DNA of 24,703 bases from Pigoraptor vietnamica (lineage: Eukaryota; Opisthokonta; Filasterea): the NCBI GenBank assembly GCA_943704525.1, contig CALSCQ010000030.1:1-24703 (forward strand), in the 5' to 3' direction. The notes under the pieces are model-generated. The model was not told the DNA's origin, did not search any database, and saw only the letters and a program-made list of their open reading frames with translations. Both the position numbers and the translations under genes were made by a program. Positions 19,106 to 24,703 of the stretch are shown here, in pieces. Within the stretch, counting starts at the first letter, position 1. Every line of letters starts with the position of its first letter.

Positions 19106-22100
19106 ATGCCTCGCGCTCATTCCAGAATGACGCGGCGCGTTTTCCCGCTTGTTGCTCTCCTGTCCCTCGTGCATGCGGTCGCCGGGGCAACGCGCGCCGA
19201 GGGCCTGTGGGTGCCCGACTTCTTCTCCCACAACATGGTCCTGCAGGGAGCGCCGTACGCGGCTCGCATCTGGGGTGGGTCGCTGTCGAGGCACTGCGCC
19301 GCTGCCAACGGACTTCCGTGGAATCACGCACTACTTCGAGTTCTCCTCGTTTTCAGTTCATAGTCCTGCCGTCCGAGTTGTGGTCAGAACTTGTCAGTCG
19401 CCGCTCATCGTTTGACTGTCAACTGTGGTCGGTGCCGTCCTCGCTGAGCGGCTTTATGTTTTTTTCGTATGTTTTTCAATTGTTGCCAGCGGTCGCCGGA
19501 CAATGACTGCCGTGGTCTTACTGTGGTGCAAAGATAGATGCGCGCTAATGTAATCTCTGACCGCCGGTTGTGCATGCGCATCGCGTCAGGTTGGGCTGTT
19601 CCCTACGCGCGAGTGTACGTGTCCGTCGGGGAGAACGTGGTCAAAACGTACGCCGCGCCCGTCAAAGGGAACTGGTTGGTAGAGTTTCCGCCGCTTCCCC
19701 ACGGCGGTCCTCACATGCTCACGATTTCTTCGGGGTATGGCTCCATAATTTTTGCGAACGTCATGGTCGGGGACGTCTTTTTCTGCTCGGTAAGCCATGG
19801 CAATGCCCCACTGACTCGTATGATTTTGAGAGACACCTGTTCAAATGATCGCCGCCTCTCCTGTTCTGAGTTCGGTCAGAGGGTTATTCAGTGGCGGTTG
19901 CCAATGCTGCTCAATGTATTATAGCTGAATTGAACTGGCATCGATTCCGAGTCACTCTGTTGTTAATTGGTCACTGTTTCGGTCCCCGCATTGTATGCCG
20001 GTCTCACTCGCCGACGGCTGCGACCGCGCTGATGTGCAGGGGCAGTCTAACATGGCCATGACTGTTGGCGCGACGTACAATGGGTCGCTTGAGGTGGCCA
20101 ACTCGGCTGCATACGGGAAATATATCCGCATCTTCACCACTCTCGAGGGATATCCACACCATATGGGGGATCCCGTCATCAATCCAGCGGAACCTCAATA
20201 CGACGCCCTGTCCAACGTACGTACAGCGTGTGCCGTGACTTTGGTGTACTTCATCGCAATAATGTGTATGTTTGCAACTTCCGCGATTGCCGTGCAGCTT
20301 GAATGTTAAACCGCATGCACGCAAGCCATGCACACTCGTGTACATCACTTGAATTACCCAGCTGCTGTCCGCGCGTTACTGATAGTGCATTGTTTCACGA
20401 TGGCGCAGGCGCCCTACGAATGGGCTCCTGTAAGTCCCGAGAGTCTCGACAGCCCCAGTTTCTTCTCGGGCTATGGTAGCGCCCTTTGGTACGTGGAAGC
20501 AACCTGGCATAGCGCTGCATCGCCTACCACGGTGACCGAGAATGGCACATGACGTCTGTAAATGACACTGGACTTACGGTTGTCCATTATATTATCGACT
20601 TCCTCGCAGTTATTATTTTGCACGCGACCTCGTTCAAAGCAACATCTCAGCAATAGTGGGCATTGTTGTTAGGTGCGATTCTGACTCAAACTACGTTCCC
20701 TCGGTCGCACCCTTCCCCCCGTCACTCTCACTGCGCACCCCGGCTGTTTCCTGTCTCCTTAATTAGCCGATTTCCTTACTACGTATCTTCCGTTGATTCA
20801 CAGTGCTGTGTCTGGAACACCAATAGAGAGTTGGAGTTCACCCGAAGCGATCATGCGTTGTCCCATGGATATGGGAACGTTTGTAAGCGAACTTCAAGAA
20901 TCGCTTCGCGGAGTATCGTGGTTGGTGTCCTTTATGGATCCAACTGATCTTGCCACTCGATAACTGTTGTTGCAGTTTGTTCTCAGTCAAGTGTCTTCTG
21001 TTTTGCGCAGGGAGCTGGATGGCCTCTTCCGCCTGTACAATCAAATGATCCACCCCTTTCTAGGACTCGCCATACGTGCCTTTATTTGGTAGGTGTCCCC
21101 TCACCTCATCTTCCCTGAGGTTTTTTGATCAATGCGCATGACAGTTAGTACAGTACAATCTGTGTTGTGCTTCTCCGTTGGTACCTCTGTGACTGTCGTG
21201 GTGATCGCGTCCCTCACTTCCGCGACTATTTTGTTGCCGGCACTGCAGGTACCAAGGCGAGAATAACTATAATAGCTCAAACTACGAATGTCGACTCCAA
21301 GCGTTCATAGACGACATTCGCAATAAGTTTGGCCATGAGACGTTTCCCTTTCTTGTCGTGCAATTGACACCCGCGCCTCGGATCCGAGAGGCCCAAATGG
21401 TACGTTTCCTGAAGTAAGTCGGGCGTTGATCTGGCTCGACGATTTTTTCATTACTTTATTCTCTGACAGCAGGCTACTGCCGGCTATTCTCATTTGTTAA
21501 TCGTCAATGATTTTGGGGATGACCGACACACTCACACTTGCTTGCTTTTGTTTTGCCAGGGTGCTCTTGCACTCCCCTTTGTCGGCATCGTTCCGTCATT
21601 TGATCTTCAGTGAGTACGTCAGTCAATTGCGCTTTCATCAGTTTAATTTATTATCACTTGACTCACTGTTGAAATTTTCGTTGTGTGCGTGCTGTGTATG
21701 CGCTATATGCATGTTTGTGTGTGTACGTGTGTGCGTGTGTGTGCGTGTACACACATGCGCGCGCGCGTGCCTGTGTGTGTGTGTGTGCGTGTGTCCGTGC
21801 GTGCGTGCGTGCGTGTGTGCGTGTGAGTGTGCTTGTGCATTGTGTGTGCGTCTGTTGGCATGCCACTATTTTTGTGTGCGTTCTTGCAAAATTTTCGAAG
21901 GCAATGGTCCTTTCTTTAGCCTTTTCCCCGGATAACATTAATAACTGAACTTGTGACAGAGATCCCGATTCGCCTTACCGTGCCCTTCACCCGCGCAACA
22001 AGCAAGAGATTGCACGACGCCTCGTGCAGTCTGCACGTTCCCTCGTTTATAACGAAACTGGTGTCGCTAGCACTGGGCCACGTTTTCAATTCGGGCTTGT

Positions 22101-22918
22101 TGCAAGTGAGTGAAGGTAGCCGGCCCGTCACATTTATGGCCAAACTTTGTTCTCATCTTTCCCGTTGGAAATTTAAGCATTACTAATCTTGCAATCCTCT
22201 GTGTTTCAGATGGGACAATTCGTGTTGCCTTTGCTGTCCACTACAGTCGCGCTGTCAAATTGAGAGGGACCGAAAAATGCACAAGCTGTTGTGCCGGCTC
22301 TGCTGGCTTCGAGCTGTTGGGGGCCGATGGAGAGTGGCGGCCTGCTATTTCAGCCGTCGTCGATGTACGGAACGACACTGATCACCTTTCTATGGAAAGT
22401 GTTCATTGGGTGGCTGTTGTTGTTGTGGAGGCGCCGGAGCACTTTGGGGGTATTTTTGGCATACGTCATGCGTATGACGAGACTCCAGAGTGTGCGCTGT
22501 ACAACGACCAAGGCCTGCCAGCGTTCCCATTCCAGGCACTTGTGCGAAAGTGAGTGCACTCATTGTTGGAACTGTTCACATTTCTCTGTAGGTCTTGGAC
22601 TTAGCAAAATTGTGCTTTCACTGTCCCAGCGGGTCGGGATGTGCTCTTGCTGATGCGCATGAAATCCGCATGAGTCCGTTGGAGCCAGCCGCCCCAAGTT
22701 CTACATCGCGGACAAAATTCCCCCTCGCCATCTCACTTGCTGCGTCACTTGCTGGTGTTGGTGCGCTTTTAGTTGGGATGGGCACAGTGTGGTGGTGCAG
22801 AGCATCCTGTGGGCATGCTCGACGTGGATATAAGTCGTTGCGTACGATTTCTCCAAATGGGGACGAGGTTGCCTTGGCCGATTGGCCTCACTCTGTCAAT
22901 GCAGAATTCTACATATAA
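19106..22918 (+). CDS. SIAE: Sialate O-acetylesterase with C-terminal membrane anchor
   Basis: Removes O-acetyl groups from sialic acids in lysosomal/secretory compartments; substrate in this organism is not shown. Twelve exons: 19106-19274, 19590-19789, 20040-20216, 20409-20488, 20610-20672, 20804-20882, 20976-21088, 21249-21399, 21560-21609, 21960-22105, 22210-22549, 22630-22918; 618 aa. A signal peptide (FPLVALLSLVHAVAGA) precedes FFSHNMVLQ. Catalytic Ser126 lies in CSGQSNM, WYQGE at 294-298 and catalytic His371 in LHPRNKQ. SGTPIESWSS matches the family GGTPIEAWSS. After the catalytic domain, one hydrophobic helix (about 554-578) and a 40-residue tail with GYKSL (589-593) follow; typical SIAE is soluble. 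Intron 21400-21559 is chosen over a small extra exon at 21473 because it gives the gap-free join REAQM-GALALPF. Start 19106 or 19127. Later exons are less GC-rich than other genes here. Confidence 0.94.
21680..21852 (+). repeat. GT-rich repeat in SIAE intron
   Basis: The 350-nt intron 21610-21959 contains gtgtgtgcgtgtgtgcgtgtac, an acacatgcgcgcgcg inversion and further (GT)n/(GTGC)n tracts. It resembles the intronic arrays of the RhoGEF gene. The frames running through it are low complexity. Confidence 0.8.
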
Positions 22919-23127
22919 ATGTGAATTGGCCGCCCAGAAACTAGCCGCGGCTGGGTTGGCAACAACCGCAATTCACAAGGAATAGTATTTGGAGATTTTT
23001 TTTTCATGTAATACTAATTAAAAATGCAGGACTGGTTTTAATGAATTCAAAACAAAACCGAAGAAACAGAACAGATTTGGAATAGGTCCACCCTAGATTA
23101 GATACGTTTTATAGCCAGCCGTTTTGT
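22919..23127. other. SIAE 3' flank, AT-rich
   Basis: Just after the SIAE stop the sequence becomes AT-rich, with a T run at 22997-23005 and taatactaattaaaaatg at 23011-23028. It probably contains the SIAE polyadenylation site, though no canonical AATAAA is seen. It also marks the start of the compositional change in the window. Confidence 0.5.
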
Positions 23128-23344
23128 TCATTGAGTTACACAAAATAACCACGAGTGCCCTGCATAGCCAAAGCCATCCAGGCCGCCATGCTTGTGCTCA
23201 GCTGCCACACCCAGTGAGGTAAAGGGAAGTTGTCGAGCAGGACAAGTCCCGCTTCGGGAAGTCCAGCAAGTATGGCACGGATCCCACCAAGGCCATAGTG
23301 TGTGGTATGCCGGCAGCTGATGGGCACTGAAGAGCACCGAGGAA

Positions 23345-24004
23345 TCATGCGGCACACAGGCCGGCAGCAGTGCTGATGGATGCCAAAAATGGAGGCATGA
23401 AGCAGTCTCGAAAATGCATGAGTGGGGTGCAAGGCATTTGCCATCCACATGTGCATGGATGACTTTGACAGTGCACCTGCAGGTGCACCATCTTGCGCAC
23501 CACCTTGTGCACCACCTTTGTGGCCAGTGATGGTGGTGAGACAAATCCCGGCACATTTGTGGCACCCGTCCAGAAGTGAGACCTTGAGCCGCATTCTTGA
23601 ACCACCTGATCAGCAGCAACAGAAAGGGCATCTTGGAAAGCCTGGGAATGTACATGCAGAAGCACAAAGACACCTAGGCAGGCAAGGCGCAGATGGTTGA
23701 GTGCGTGGCAGTGCTGGTCTGTGCCGGCAACAGGGACACGTGCTGTATAGGGCACCATGTAAGAGAGAGGGGGATAGGGATTGTTCTCCTGTTTGTGAGT
23801 GACAAGCGGGTAACACCTTGTGGCACTGTACCGCGCTCGCAGAGTGAGAAAGAGACGTGAATGGAGCTGCATCAGAGGCCTAGTAGTGGGCAACTCAGAG
23901 CATTCTGATTGCCTAAAGGCCTGGGTTGTATCCGAGAAAATTGATTTTTGACAGCCAGGTGACCTGAAATTATCTCTTATGGGAATTCTCATGGGTCCGG
24001 ACAA
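23345..24004 (-). other. Unrecognised open frame in the atypical tail
   Basis: A 219-codon minus-strand frame with His/Cys/Val-rich content. Part of it (QAFQDALSVAADQVVQECG near its middle) looks protein-like, but part is a low-complexity translation of the gcaccaccttgtgcaccacc repeat near 23480-23520. Another minus frame (23136-23594) overlaps it. No domain recognised; codon use differs from the seven genes. It may be an old repeat-derived reading frame or chance. Confidence 0.2.
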
Positions 24005-24297
24005 AGCCTCTCGGGTGACCGGAACAGGGGACTTTTTGGTTTTGACAGCCTTGTATAGGACTCAGGCCCGGGCCCAGGGACCTGCGGGTAATGCAAAAAT
24101 GAAAGAAAATGTCAACCTGCCCCAATTAAAAAACTGCAAATAGTACATGTCCACAACGAAAGCCCGCGAAAAGCCGCGGACAGTGAGTGCCCGGAGATGG
24201 GGGTGGCCGGCAGCATGGTGCGGCACGCATCAACACACACGAATCCTTATTTTATGTACTGTACATGCACCCTGGCAAAAAACTGCAGTATTCGACT

Positions 24298-24590
24298 TTG
24301 CAAATACATGTAAAAACAGCTAGTTTTCCATCTTTCTTTGCACGTGTGTATTTGTTTCGTTTTTGCTAGTATTCAACCATATTTGGCATCGGAGAATGTC
24401 AGTTTTAGCTCTGTATTTGTCTAGGGTTAGCAGCAAAAACACGCGCAAATACAGTTGAATATTCTCAAAAACATTTGCAAATACGGCTGCTAATATGGTT
24501 TTATACAGCTGCTAATACTATCAAATACAGCTGCTAAAACGATACAAATATCGAGCTAATATGGTGGCAAATACGGGTGTGTATTAAGCA
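24298..24590. repeat. Cluster of short inverted AT-rich repeats
   Basis: Degenerate copies of a caaatacagctgctaata-type motif lie in forward orientation at about 24446-24460, 24474-24495, 24505-24519, 24521-24539, 24544-24563 and 24567-24584. Reverse-orientation copies (tgtatttg...gctagtatt / tgtatttg...ttagcagc) lie at about 24347-24372 and 24396-24440. The result is a head-to-head arrangement able to fold into a hairpin. It could be a miniature element or part of a larger repeat. Confidence 0.6.
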
Positions 24591-24684
24591 CCAGCAGCAT
24601 CGGGGCACAGCATGCAAACATAGTCATATGGCAAGCACACAATGGCAAAGTCAGCACGGGAGGGAGTGTGTGTGTGTGAGAAAA

Positions 24685-24703
24685 GGGGGGGGGGGGGGGG
24701 GGG
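24685..24703. repeat. Poly-G run at the window edge
   Basis: Nineteen G close the window, directly after a short (TG)n tract and gagaaaa. It mirrors the poly-C start and marks a probable contig end. It has no telomere-like repeat unit. Confidence 0.9.

Noticed and set aside
21473-21559. Extra SIAE exon reading ATAGYSHLL...
   Set aside because: In frame and possible, but its acceptor lies too close to the ctgac branch point and it adds residues the family lacks; the 21400-21559 intron gives a cleaner join.
24660-24703. Telomere at the right end
   Set aside because: Only (TG)n and a plain G run; no telomeric unit repeated.

Overview
The window is a piece of a nuclear genome from a eukaryotic microbe. 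It holds seven genes on strictly alternating strands, six of them split by about 46 short GT-AG introns (roughly 60 to 380 nt), with high GC in most exons and CT-N-A-C/T branch-point-like sequences before many acceptors. Exon models were built by eye from splice signals, reading-frame phase and protein family motifs; every multi-exon model closes in frame. A PLEKHG5-like RhoGEF, a lysosomal-type sialate O-acetylesterase, an FYR-domain protein and a KNL1 with animal/fungal-type motifs fit best with a unicellular relative of animals or a neighbouring lineage. I cannot name the species. The window begins with a C run and ends with a G run, so it is probably a whole contig.

Left to right: (1) 94-4523 +, a Dbl-family RhoGEF (DH-PH plus a C-terminal RA-like domain), possibly cut at its 5' end by the contig edge; (2) 4852-6791 -, a bacterial-type dimeric glycyl-tRNA synthetase; (3) 6968-9166 +, a nuclear FYRN/FYRC protein; (4) 9530-12582 -, the kinetochore scaffold KNL1/Spc105 with PP1 docking motifs, nine MELT-like repeats, an Spc7 motif and a predicted C-terminal RWD region; (5) 13031-16912 +, a secreted right-handed beta-helix glycosidase-like protein; (6) 17730-18944 -, an intronless type II membrane glycosyltransferase-like protein; (7) 19106-22918 +, a sialate O-acetylesterase with an unusual C-terminal membrane anchor and a GYxxPhi tail motif. 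After 22918 base composition changes sharply: the last 1.8 kb is AT-richer, has no recognisable gene and contains a cluster of short inverted repeats.

Functionally the first 12.6 kb is housekeeping, signalling, chromatin and mitosis. The 13-23 kb part holds three neighbouring genes for glycan handling in the secretory/lysosomal route (glycosidase-like, glycosyltransferase-like, esterase). The most interesting points are the two-unit higher-order MELT array in KNL1, E2F-like sites and a 13-bp element in its promoter that recurs in the GlyRS/FYR promoter, the membrane-anchored esterase, the GlyRS with its zinc-ribbon region replaced, and the inverted-repeat tail.
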